From Nocardia miyunensis NBRC 108239 (GTDB taxonomy: Bacteria > Actinomycetota > Actinomycetes > Mycobacteriales > Mycobacteriaceae): a stretch of DNA of 64,000 nucleotides. Shown in pieces: positions 35,131-46,588 of this stretch. The stretch's first letter is position 1; each line of letters begins with the position of its first letter. A program made the position numbers and the translations under genes. Where the stretch lies: positions 31,243 to 95,242 of the forward strand of contig NZ_BDBQ01000070.1 in assembly GCF_001613065.1 (NCBI RefSeq), in the 5' to 3' direction. The notes beneath the pieces were generated by a model that was given only the letters and a program-made list of their open reading frames with translations, ran no database searches and was not told the DNA's origin.

Positions 35131-35688
35131 TCATTCTCCGCCGGCGAAGGCCGGTCCGAGGAAGTTCTTCAGCATCTGATACTCCACGTCGGGATCCTTC
35201 ACCGGCCAGCACCACAATGCCAGGACCACCCGCAACAACCATTGCGCCGCAACCGAATCGGCATGCGGGCCACCGATCATCTCCTCGGCCAGATGTTCCA
35301 CGACCGCCGACTCGGTCACCCACTCACCGTCACGCCCGTTGCGGATCGAACCGATCACCATCGGCCCCAACGGATGAGACCGGATCCGCTGCAATGCCAC
35401 CACAACGGCAGTGACCACCCGATCCGGCCCCTCGAGCGTCCGGATATTCTCCCGCACGAGATCGACGATGCGAGCCGAGATGATGCCGATCACCGCCTCG
35501 CGAATGGCGCCCTTGCCACCCGCGTGCCGATAAATGGTCGCCGGTGAGCAGTGGATCTTACTGGCCAGCGCCTCGATCGTGAACGCGTCCACCCCATCGC
35601 GGGCAATCAATTCCGCTGCCGCAGCGTAGATCCGGTCGGACGCCTCGGCCTGACGGTTACGCCCGATCAACCAGTCCCTCGACGGCAC
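35131..35688 (-). CDS. TetR-family repressor, convergent with the mce operon
   Basis: A 185-residue protein with an N-terminal TetR helix-turn-helix (FTIEALASKIHCSPATIYRH, about residues 35-55) and a helical C-terminal ligand domain with two Trp-rich helices (WLLRVVLALWCWPV). It points toward the mce operon from its 3' side, inside the tRNA-bounded island. Mce operons are commonly controlled by GntR or TetR repressors, so it is a candidate regulator; the palindrome at 27751 is a possible target. Confidence 0.85.
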   Translation of the reverse strand: MPSRDWLIGRNRQAEASDRIYAAAAELIARDGVDAFTIEALASKIHCSPATIYRHAGGKGAIREAVIGIISARIVDLVRENIRTLEGPDRVVTAVVVALQRIRSHPLGPMVIGSIRNGRDGEWVTESAVVEHLAEEMIGGPHADSVAAQWLLRVVLALWCWPVKDPDVEYQMLKNFLGPAFAGGE

Positions 35689-35852
35689 AGCACCACATCC
35701 TTGATAAAAAGTCTCCGACTCTCCTCACCGTGAGGAATATTATCGGACAATTCTCACGCACAGGGATGTTTCGTGACAGCCCAATCGGGAAGTTTCCGGC
35801 ATGGGGCTGACCGAGAACCGCCCTGGCGCCGCGGTCCGGTCTATCGTTCGCC

Positions 35853-35953
35853 TATGCTGACCTGCCGTTTCGCGATCCGGGCGCAGAGACGATAGACTCG
35901 CACAGCCGAACGGTACGCCGCCTTAGCTCAGTCGGTAGAGCGCTTCACTCGTA
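35853..35953 (+). repeat. right direct repeat: tRNA-Thr promoter plus 5' half
   Basis: Partner of 23203-23303. It contains the tRNA promoter region and the first 37 bases of the intact tRNA-Thr, after which the copies diverge. Recombination between the repeats would leave a single complete tRNA and remove the interval. Confidence 0.75.
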
Positions 35954-35992
35954 ATGAAAAGGTCGGGGGTTCGATTCCCCCAGGCGGCTCCA
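35917..35992 (+). tRNA. tRNA-Thr (anticodon CGT)
   Basis: A full cloverleaf can be drawn. Acceptor GCCGCCT pairs with AGGCGGC; D arm GCTC/GAGC; anticodon loop CTCGTAA gives CGT for ACG codons; T arm GGGGG-TTCGATT-CCCCC; discriminator T and an encoded CCA follow. The first anticodon-stem pair is C-A, a minor irregularity. 76 bases including CCA. Confidence 0.95.
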
Positions 35993-36232
35993 TTTTCCCT
36001 GGTAGGGCCCAGTTCGAGGGATGCCGTCGATTTCGGGCGGCAGAAGTCCCGATAACCCCGACTGATTCGCTCTGCCTCCTGGTCGCGGCCCCGCTGACAG
36101 AGCGCTCCAGCTCGTCGGCGGCAGCACGGGGTTCCCACCCACGGCCATGTAGCACCGTTGAGTCATGAGCCGGGGGCAACATGCATCCAGGCGCGCTGGA
36201 CAGGTCCGATAGCAGCCCTGATAGGAACCCAC
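35993..36232. other. intergenic DNA downstream of tRNA-Thr
   Basis: 240 bp with no gene recognised; the usual place for the outer attachment half of a tRNA-integrated element, but I see no second 3'-tRNA copy. Confidence 0.4.
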
Positions 36233-36763
36233 ATGCCGATTGAGCACGAAGCCAAGGTCCTCGATATCGACCCCGATGTCACCGAACGCCGCATCATCGA
36301 CGAGGGAGGGCGCAAACTCGGTCGGCGGTTCATGCGCCGCTACGTCTACGACATCGCCGCCGGTGACCGGTCCAAGTGGATCAGACTGCGCGACAACGGG
36401 AACGGCACCACACTCGCCGTCAAACACATCACCAGCGACGCCATCGACGGCACCCACGAGGTAGAGGTGAGCGTCGACGACTTCGCCGCCACCAACGAGT
36501 TGCTCGGGATCATGGGCTTCACGGCCAAGTCGTACCAGGAAACCGAGCGGGTCAGCTTCACTCTCGACGGCGCACAACTCGAAATCGACACCTGGCCCCG
36601 GATCCCGGCCTACCTGGAGATCGAAGCCGCCACGAAAGAGGACGTCATCCGGGTCGCCGCACAGCTCGGCTACGCCGAATCCGACCTCACCGGCGAGAAC
36701 ACGATCAAGATCTACGCACGCCACGGCATCGACCTCGACACCGTTCGAGAGCTTCGCTTCTGA
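36233..36763 (+). CDS. CYTH-domain protein (CyaB/ThTPase-like)
   Basis: Start chosen at ATG 36233, behind AGGAA. The 176-residue product opens with the CYTH signature ExExK (EHEAK) and continues with the alternating charged strands of the triphosphate tunnel fold (KWIRLRDNG, LAVKHI, HEVEVSVDD, ERVSFTLDG, LEIDTWPRIPAYLEIEA). Members bind triphosphates with Mg or Mn and act as class IV adenylate cyclases or inorganic/thiamine triphosphatases. Which activity this one has cannot be told from the sequence. It stands alone. Confidence 0.88.
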   Translation: MPIEHEAKVLDIDPDVTERRIIDEGGRKLGRRFMRRYVYDIAAGDRSKWIRLRDNGNGTTLAVKHITSDAIDGTHEVEVSVDDFAATNELLGIMGFTAKSYQETERVSFTLDGAQLEIDTWPRIPAYLEIEAATKEDVIRVAAQLGYAESDLTGENTIKIYARHGIDLDTVRELRF

Positions 36764-37186
36764 GCAACTCTCCGTCCACCAGCCACGTGGGGCCGAACCT
36801 GCAGAGCCCCGCGTCCAGGATTCGGTCTCTCGAAAACGGGTCTGTTGCTCGCGGCAGCTCTGTACCGTGCCGAATTCGGCTGCCCGCCCCGGGAACCCAC
36901 TTACGGAAGTGCGTCGCAGATCAGGCGGTATACCGAACAGTCTCGCGAATCCGTCGAGCCGCAGGCCTGGAACGCATCGACAGCCTCGGCATTCATCCAG
37001 TTCGTATCGGATCCGTACGTTTGCGGCGCGGCACACTCAACTCCTTTCACGAGGCGAGATGAGTACTGATGACGACTGCCCAGATCGCAGCCCTGTCCCG
37101 AAGGCGATCGCGTTCACGAATGAAGTCGGTCGACACGGGGAGGGGCGCAACAGCGACTCGTGCGCAGTACCTCGCGAAGAATCAGC
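36764..37186. other. intergenic DNA, nothing recognised
   Basis: 423 bp with only short overlapping open frames, no ribosome binding site and no recognisable product. GC content falls slightly. Confidence 0.4.
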
Positions 37187-37651
37187 TCAAAGATCCGTTT
37201 GCCGGAGAATGAAAGTTCGGTAGGCGAGCCAGATGATGAACGCCTGGTGGTCGAGCGGTACGGCCGCTGGCAGGTAGAGCCACTGGCGGTGGATGAAGAT
37301 GGCGGTGAACCAGCCGCCGCCGAGTGGATTGCCGTGTTCGGTGACGGTGTAGCGGTCGCCTTCGGCCTGCGTCATCTGGTAGCGGCGGTCCGCTGCCTGG
37401 ATTTTCCAGGAGTACCGCGCCAGGTGGGTGGTCGTCGCCGTCATCGTCGGTGGGTCCGATGGCGGAGTGAACCGTCCGGTGTCGACGAGGCCGGGATAGG
37501 CGCGGATGTCGATGTTCGAGTGATCGCGGAAAGTCATTGTTGCCGTGGACAATTCAGCGTAGGCGCGATGGCCCCGTTGCCGGAGAACGCCGACTGGCCG
37601 GTCGTCGTGAGTCAGTTCCATACGCCGCCACTTGGCACGCGCTACCAGCAT
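37187..37651 (-). CDS. hypothetical actinobacterial protein
   Basis: About 154 residues from ATG 37651; an upstream ATG at 37687 would add 12 basic residues. I do not recognise the family. Visible features: beta-rich N-terminal half (WRRMELTHDDRPVGVLRQRG, then FRDHSN), several Trp at strand positions, and a hydrophobic C-terminal helix (HQAFIIWLAYRTFIL). This is the pattern of small single-domain proteins that pair an LURP/tubby-like sheet with one helix. No signal peptide. An inverted repeat covers its start region. Confidence 0.5.
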   Translation of the reverse strand: MLVARAKWRRMELTHDDRPVGVLRQRGHRAYAELSTATMTFRDHSNIDIRAYPGLVDTGRFTPPSDPPTMTATTTHLARYSWKIQAADRRYQMTQAEGDRYTVTEHGNPLGGGWFTAIFIHRQWLYLPAAVPLDHQAFIIWLAYRTFILRQTDL

Positions 37652-37652
37652 G

Positions 37653-37674
37653 CGCCGACGATAACGCGTCGGCG
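37653..37674. promoter_or_regulatory. inverted repeat over the start of the hypothetical gene
   Basis: CGCCGACG and CGTCGGCG form an 8-bp perfect stem with a 6-base loop, ending 1 bp before the chosen ATG. It would occlude the ribosome binding region or act as an operator. If the upstream start is used, it lies within coding sequence. Confidence 0.35.
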
Positions 37675-37995
37675 TTGTCGGTGGCACGCCAATTTCAGGT
37701 CCCCGTTGTGCAGGCGAATCCCGATTCCGAAAGACCCGCGCCGACGATCAGTGCGTCGACATGCCACGTCATCGAGGTATCCGTTCCGCGCGATTCCACT
37801 CGGACGACCGTGGCGTGGCGACCATCCCCTGGGTGAGGACGACAGGTCGGGGCGCGTCCCCGCCGAGACGTTCACCGGCCGAGCAAGCCGACACACGGCC
37901 ATGAGCACCTCGACGAACGTGGCAAACAGGGGACGTCCGCTGGCATGCGGATTCGATGCACGTTACATTTCTGCGAGATAACGAAGGGAGATACG

Positions 37996-38769
37996 GTGCG
38001 CAGTCGGCGCATGCTCATCGCGGCCGCGGCGATACTCGGCGCGATCGTGTCATCGAACTCCCCTGCGGTACAGGCCGATCCGATCGGCACCGCGAATTCG
38101 CAGGTAGCGCCGGTGGCCGGTGCGACGATCGATCAGTTCCGCGACGCCTTCGTCCAGCGCGACCGATCTTCGCTCACCGTGGCCGGTCACCCGTTCCGAT
38201 TCTCCGGCGCGAACGTCGACGACATATTCACCACGGCCCGAGAGATGGGCGCGACCGTTCTTCGAGCGCAGACCCTCGGCGATACGATCGGCTGCCCGTC
38301 CTGCCTGGAACCCGCACTGGGACAATTCAATCCGGCCGCCTTCGCGCATATGGACAAGGTCGTGGCCGCGGCACGCGCGCACGGGGTCGAACTGATCGGC
38401 GAATTCTCCGGCGACGCCAACGGAGCACCCGCACCGAATCAGAACTCCCCGACCGCCGACAGCCACGACCGGTACTGCACGTGGCGGCATCGACCGGACT
38501 GCGGGCAGGCGTTCTTCACCGATCCGGCCATCATCGGCGACTACCAGCGGCATATGAAAGCCGTACTGGAGCACGTGAATCCGCTGACCGGCCTGGCCTA
38601 CAAGGACGACCCGACATTCGTCGGCTGGGTCGACGGCAACAATCTCGACCTGGCCGACGGAGCACCGACACCGGTTGCCGAAAGTTGGCTGCGCACCGTC
38701 TCGGATTACTTCCGCTCGATCTCCGCGCCTGCGGGGCCCGACTGCCGCCGAGATGGCCGCCAACGGTGA
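37996..38769 (+). pseudogene. degenerate secreted GH5-like glycosidase
   Basis: GTG 37996 follows AGGGAG at 5 bp. A signal peptide (RRMLIAAAAILGAIV ... VQA) leads into a family-5 beta-mannanase-like TIM barrel start (FRFSGANVDDIFTTAREMGA, TVLRAQTLGD, AAARAHGVELIGEF). The family's acid/base motif GNE appears as VDGNNLDL, with Asn for Glu. The protein ends after 257 residues, shortly beyond that point, with an Arg-rich tail (CRRDGRQR) where barrel strands 5-8 and the nucleophile Glu should follow. It therefore looks truncated and inactive as a hydrolase; a binding role cannot be excluded. It is followed by a secreted esterase gene. Confidence 0.65.
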
Positions 38770-38930
38770 AAGATTCCGGCAGACCCGCTGGCGATTCGGC
38801 CGCTAGGGAGTCCCGCCCACGCCACCGGCGACGGACTCGACCCTGCTCCGGCTGGACCGCGAGCGATCGCCGAGACCGAAGCCCCGCCGCGCCCGCGGCC
38901 ACACGTAGCAAATCGGAGTGAAGGAAATCC

Positions 38931-40280
38931 ATGTCCCGGTTCAAGATTCGGTGTGCCGCGCTGCTCGCCGGTATATCCGCGGCGCTGTCCCTGACCGGGC
39001 CCGCGACGGCCGCACCCGCCCCGAACGGCGGGCTGACGCTGCGATCCGACATAGCGATCACCGCGCGCCTGCACGAGTTGGTGTTCACCACCCCCGACCT
39101 GGACGCGCCAACCTACGTCAGAGTTCTACTGCCGCAGGGATATTCGTCCGCTCGACGCTATCCGGTACTGATGCTGCTCGAAGGCTGCTGCAATGCCGCA
39201 CCGCAGGCCCGCGACTGGACCGACCCGGCCAAGGGCAATGCCGAGGCGATCGTCGGCAGCGCACCGGTGATCGTCGTCATGCCCGACTCCGGCAAGGGCG
39301 GGTTCTACAGCGACTGGTACAACAACGGCCACGGCGGTAATCCACGCTGGGAGAGCTACCATATCGGTCAGTTGCTGCCCTGGGTCGACGCGCACTACAG
39401 CACCGTGGCCGGACGGCGCGGGCACGCGGTCGCCGGTTACTCCATGGGCGGATTCGGCGCGATGAGCTATGCCGCCCGGCATCCGGACCGATTCGTCTCC
39501 GCCGCATCGTTTTCCGGTGCCCTGGACTCCAACGATCCGCGGGCCGTCAGCACCGACGAGATGCTGGCCTACCTGGACAATCCCGTCCCGGGAAGCCTCT
39601 GGGGTCCACGCTCGACCCAGGAAATCCGTTGGCGCGCACACAATCCGTGGGATCTGGCCGCGAATCTGCGCGGGATGCACCTCGAGCTGTACACCGGCAA
39701 CGGCAATCCGGGACCGTCCAACAAGACGTACGACGCCACCGAGGGAAAGGACGTCCATCCGCAGAGCGTCAGCATGCACAACCGGCTGAATTCCCTCGGT
39801 GTCGCGCATGAATGGCACGACTACGGCGGCGGTTCACACACCTGGTCGTACTGGCGACGCGATCTGACCCAGTACCTCCCCGGCCTCATGGCCACCTTCG
39901 CCCATCCGCCCGCGCAGCCCGAACCGTTCACCTTCACCGCCGCCGAACCGCGCTTCGACGCCTACGGATACCAGGTCACCGTGCACCGCAACAGCCTCGC
40001 GTTCGCCACCCTCAGCGGCGTCACCCGCAACGGATTCACCTTGAACGCAACAACTTCCGCGACGGTCGCCACGGCACCGCGCTACCGTGCCGGGGGCGCC
40101 TACCAGCTCACCATCACCACCCCGCACGGAAAGACGGCCCAAACGCTGCACGCCACCCGCGACGGCCGGCTCACCGTCACCGTTCCTCTCGGCGCCCTCA
40201 CCACCAACCAACCGGACATCGACGCCGTCATCGACCGACAGTCGCAATCCGCCATCGTCACCATCGCCGAACGCGTTTGA
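38931..40280 (+). CDS. secreted esterase, antigen 85-like alpha/beta hydrolase
   Basis: A 449-residue protein with a clear signal peptide (residues 1-28, ending TAAPAPNG). The esterase D/antigen 85-type domain has the oxyanion region LLEGCCN, nucleophile elbow GYSMGGFGAMSYA and a late His in GGGSHTWSYW. From about residue 330 an extra beta-rich domain follows. GTGAAGGA precedes the start. Family members cleave acyl esters or transfer mycolates outside the cell; a true mycolyltransferase role is not shown. A hairpin follows the stop. Confidence 0.85.
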   Translation: MSRFKIRCAALLAGISAALSLTGPATAAPAPNGGLTLRSDIAITARLHELVFTTPDLDAPTYVRVLLPQGYSSARRYPVLMLLEGCCNAAPQARDWTDPAKGNAEAIVGSAPVIVVMPDSGKGGFYSDWYNNGHGGNPRWESYHIGQLLPWVDAHYSTVAGRRGHAVAGYSMGGFGAMSYAARHPDRFVSAASFSGALDSNDPRAVSTDEMLAYLDNPVPGSLWGPRSTQEIRWRAHNPWDLAANLRGMHLELYTGNGNPGPSNKTYDATEGKDVHPQSVSMHNRLNSLGVAHEWHDYGGGSHTWSYWRRDLTQYLPGLMATFAHPPAQPEPFTFTAAEPRFDAYGYQVTVHRNSLAFATLSGVTRNGFTLNATTSATVATAPRYRAGGAYQLTITTPHGKTAQTLHATRDGRLTVTVPLGALTTNQPDIDAVIDRQSQSAIVTIAERV

Positions 40281-40288
40281 CCGACCCG

Positions 40289-40314
40289 CGTGCTGTCCGA
40301 GTACGGGCAGCACG
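40289..40314 (+). terminator. hairpin after the esterase gene
   Basis: CGTGCTGTCC pairs with GGGCAGCACG over 10 bp (one G-T) around a 6-base loop, 9 bp after the stop. No T-run. Confidence 0.6.
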
Positions 40315-40823
40315 CCACATTCACACCCCAGCGGCTCGATCGCCTGACCCCATAACCGACGCCATCCCATCACCTCGAACCGGTGTCAGGCACCACCCGT
40401 GCGGCGACAGCCGTACAACCCCGCATGCGCAACAGCGCGCACAATCACATCCGGCCAAACCCGTCGTACCCGTGATCAGATGGTTCGAGATCCCGAACAG
40501 CGCGCGGAGGGTGATCGCGGGCTTCGACATCAAAGCCGTTCACGGCGTCCCGCACAACTCCGCCTCGGTCAGCCTGTCAGTGCTGTACCGACACAGCTCG
40601 AGCCGGTAGCACACCGCAGACGAGCCGCACTCCCTACCTCTGCGACCGTCACCCTGCCGCTTTACCCACCCGCGACACAACACCATTCACGAGCCGCCCA
40701 CGGTGGACAAGCAGGCAGGAGCGATGAGAAGAATGCCAGTAGCCGACGCTCGGGACACGAAAAATCAACTCCTCCAAGCTATTACGCCCTCCGACCCGAT
40801 CCGGCAGTCCGCCCGGCGGCGGA
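40315..40823. other. intergenic DNA between accessory and core regions
   Basis: About 510 bp without a recognisable gene. A short open frame (IRWFEIPNSARRVIAGFDIK, to 40609) has no start context or known family. It marks the junction with the conserved block that starts with holB. Confidence 0.45.
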
Positions 40824-42023
40824 TCAGCGGGTGCGGGCGGCGATGAGAGTAGCGACCATGGCGGCCACCGCGAAACGGGGTTTGACGTTGGTGTCGAGCG
40901 CCTCGCGACAGTGCAGGACGGCTTCTATCGAGCGGAGCAGGCCCTCGGGGGGAACCTCGGTGGCCAGCTCGCGGATCTCGTCGCTGAGATCGGGGTGGGT
41001 GAGAGTGACCGAGCGGGCAGGGCCGGTCATGCGGACGGCGAGGGCGTCGCGGTAGAAACCGGCGACGTCGATCAGGGCCCGGTCCAGCGAGTCGCGGCTG
41101 GTTCGGGTGGCGCGGGATTTCTGGCGGCGTTCGAGATCCTTGAGCACACCGGCCGAGCCGCGGGTCGCGGAGGCGGTGCCCTTGCCGGTGCCGCCCGCGC
41201 CGAGGGCGGTCGCGAGCTCCTCACGTTCGCGTTCGTCGCGGGTGGCGCTGACCTGCTTGGCCTCCTCCTCCGCGGATTTGACCAGTTCGTCGGCGGCCGT
41301 GTAGGCGACGGCAGGACGGGCCGTGGCCGCAACCAGGGCCAGGGCCCGCTTGCGGCGACTTCTGGCCTCCGTGTCGGTGGCCAGGCGACGCGCCCGCCCG
41401 ACGTGACCGCCGCTGATCGAGGCCGCCCACTCCGCGGTCTCGGCGTCCAGACCGTCGCGCTCGCGCAGGACCTGGGCGATCGAGGCGACCGAAGGGGTGA
41501 CCAGATGCATATGGCGACAGCGCGAACGCAGCGTCACCGAGATGTCCTCCGGATCCACCGACGGCGCGCACAGCAGGAACACGGTGCGTTCCGGCGGCTC
41601 CTCGACCACCTTGAGCAGCACGTTTCCGGCGGCCTCGGTCAATCTGTCGGCATCCTCGACAAGCACCACCTGCCAGCGCCCGGTACTGGGCCTGCGGGAG
41701 GCCACCTGCACGATCTCGCGCATCTCCTTGGTGCCGATGCTCAAGCCTTCGGGAATCACCCGGCGCACATCGCCGTGCGTGCCCGCCATGGTGGTGGTGC
41801 AGGCGTGGCAGTGCCCGCAGCCGGGCGCACCCGGATCGGTGCATTGCAGGGCCGCCGCGAAACACAGTGCCGCAACCGATCTGCCGGAACCGGGCGGCCC
41901 GGTGAACAACCACGAATGCGTCATCGCCGACGACGAGACCCCGCTGCGCGCGGCGACCGCGGCAGCGGTCAATTCGGACTCGACCGCATCCTGGCCGACC
42001 AGCCGATCGAAGACACCCGCCAC
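40824..42023 (-). CDS. holB: DNA polymerase III subunit delta'
   Basis: Start chosen at GTG 42023 (VAGVFDRLVGQ), the usual N-terminus of actinobacterial clamp-loader delta'. The 399-residue product has Walker A GPPGSGRS (Arg replaces Lys, common in delta'), a CxxC zinc region (GCGHCHAC) and the sensor/hinge motifs of the AAA+ clamp loader (VVEEPPERTVFLLCA, LRSRCRH). It helps load the beta clamp during replication. In M. tuberculosis it also lies near topA. A frameshifted DinB gene lies just upstream. Confidence 0.92.
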   Translation of the reverse strand: MAGVFDRLVGQDAVESELTAAAVAARSGVSSSAMTHSWLFTGPPGSGRSVAALCFAAALQCTDPGAPGCGHCHACTTTMAGTHGDVRRVIPEGLSIGTKEMREIVQVASRRPSTGRWQVVLVEDADRLTEAAGNVLLKVVEEPPERTVFLLCAPSVDPEDISVTLRSRCRHMHLVTPSVASIAQVLRERDGLDAETAEWAASISGGHVGRARRLATDTEARSRRKRALALVAATARPAVAYTAADELVKSAEEEAKQVSATRDEREREELATALGAGGTGKGTASATRGSAGVLKDLERRQKSRATRTSRDSLDRALIDVAGFYRDALAVRMTGPARSVTLTHPDLSDEIRELATEVPPEGLLRSIEAVLHCREALDTNVKPRFAVAAMVATLIAARTR

Positions 42024-42076
42024 GGCATACACCCTAGCGGCCGCCACCGACACCTTTCCCGGTCCACCCCGCGCCC

Positions 42077-42603
42077 TCAGGCCTTGCGCTGATAGGTGGA
42101 GTTCGCCCCGTCCAGCGCCTCCCGGATGATGTCGGCGTGGCCGCTGTGCTGGGCGATCTCCCGGAAACGTGCAGCAGCGTGAAACGCACTGTCCACCAGA
42201 CACGTTCGGGAACCCACGGCGAGGTCGGCGTGGGAATCGAGACGTCCAGACCGTCCACCGCACGGATCACCCGAGAGGTGTTGTCCGCCACCACATCCCA
42301 CTCCTTCAGCAAACCCTCGACGGTCTCCTCGGGAGCCATCCGGTACTCCGAATCGAACTGCGACACATCGAGTTTCGCATTCTCGTCACGTTCGACGACG
42401 ACGGCCACCCACTGCCGTTCACAGTTGACCAGATGGTGCAGCAGCCCGCCCAGGGTCAATTCGCTGACGGTGCTGCGCTCGCGCGCCTGCGCATCATCGA
42501 TGCCGCGCAACGTGATCCGGAACAGCTCACGCTGTTCGGCCAGCAGCGTGATCAGATTTTCCCGTTCCGCCTGATCGCGGCGCTCGGTCGAGAGTGCGGT
42601 CAT
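42077..42603 (-). pseudogene. DinB/DUF664-family gene with a frameshift
   Basis: ATG 42603 follows GGAGGG. The reading frame codes a DinB-like four-helix protein (ELTLGGLLHHLVNCERQW) up to TLLHV near 42165. There a one-base loss shifts the frame; the true C-terminus (REIAQHSGHADIIREALDG) continues in another frame to a stop at 42077. Left as is, the original frame runs on into Pro/Arg-rich sequence to about 42034. DUF664/DinB proteins are metal-binding, thiol-linked enzymes of unknown substrate. Either a real inactivation or a base-call error at TTTCCGGG. Confidence 0.75.
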
Positions 42604-42726
42604 CGGATGTCCCTCCGCTGAAGCGTGCTCGGATGGCGACACGGTACGGCAGGACACCGACAGAAAACAGATGATTCGCGGTACCGCCGCGAACCCGTCG
42701 GAGCGAAGCGGAGACCGAAGATACAG

Positions 42727-45663
<2,937 letters not shown>

Positions 45664-45869
45664 CGGCGAACACACCTTTCCTGTCGACCCGCGCGGCGCG
45701 GGGAGGCGCTGCGCGCGGCTGGGGCAAGCTGAGGGAACCGATGTCCCCTGCCAGAGACGTTTATACCCTGTTCATCTGCTGTACCGGAGGTACGGCAGGT
45801 CCGCAGCACCTCTGGTACGGCGAGTTGAAAGCCCCGTTTTGCGGTCGAGTGTACTTGCCCGGAATATGA

Positions 45870-45905
45870 CTCGTCCCCCACCGCCGTGGGGCGGTGAGGG
45901 ACGAG
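45870..45905. terminator. terminator of the cold-shock gene
   Basis: A 16-bp stem (CTCGTCCCCCACCGCC with GGCGGTGAGGGACGAG, one wobble) with a GTGG loop starts 26 bp beyond the cspA stop. Strongly stable on both strands; no clear T-run on the cspA strand. Confidence 0.75.
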
Positions 45906-45931
45906 CTTTCCGTTTGAGTAAGTTCGCGTGC

Positions 45932-46138
45932 TCAGCTGAGCGCACGAACTCCGGTGGCCTGCGGGCCCTTGGTGCCCTGGCCAACCTCGAATTCGACCTT
46001 CTGGTTCTCCTCGAGGGTGCGGAAGCCCGAACCCTGGATCTCGGAGTAGTGGACGAAGACGTCAGCGGAGCCGTCCTCGGGCGCGATGAAGCCGAACCCC
46101 TTCTCCGCGTTGAACCACTTCACAGTTCCCTGTGCCAT
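45932..46138 (-). CDS. cspA: cold-shock protein
   Basis: A 68-residue single OB-fold protein with RNP1 KGFGFIAPE and RNP2 VFVHYS. It starts at ATG 46138 behind AAGGAAC. It binds single-stranded RNA and DNA as an RNA chaperone. The position next to topA and the helicase is that of Rv3648c in M. tuberculosis. A long, less GC-rich upstream region suggests a structured leader, as in other csp genes. Confidence 0.97.
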   Translation of the reverse strand: MAQGTVKWFNAEKGFGFIAPEDGSADVFVHYSEIQGSGFRTLEENQKVEFEVGQGTKGPQATGVRALS

Positions 46139-46588
46139 TCTGTTCCTTCTCTTTCCATACCGGAACGGCGGACAAGGTAGGTTCGTCCACCGGGTCCGTT
46201 CCGACCGTTGTACTCTGTTCCCCCTGCAGGAAGCACCAAGCACACCGTTCGCAACATCGATCCTGCTGATGGTTTGGACCTTTGATCCGTTCCCTCGAAC
46301 ACAGAAGCTTGCGACCAGGAACCAGTGAACCATGTCTTCGAGCAATTCGACAGTCGGGTTACCGACAATTTGCAAAAAAGATGATCTTGCGAATGCGCAG
46401 GTAAGGCGCACAATGCCCAAATCCGTACTCGAGGTAGGTTTGCTTCCGGATAACCGGGAGAGCGTCATGCAAACGCGCTGTGACGCAGATCGCTGCTCGG
46501 TAGTGAAAACGCTGGCGGGCCTCGCACGACACACAGCTTTCGCACAATTCGTCTGTGTCGAGGTCTCGACTTGCTAGAACCGGCCCAC
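46139..46588. other. divergent promoter region and cspA leader
   Basis: 450 bp between cspA (minus) and the helicase gene (plus), clearly richer in A and T around 46240-46460. No gene. A long csp 5' leader probably lies in the left half; promoters cannot be placed with confidence. Confidence 0.5.
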
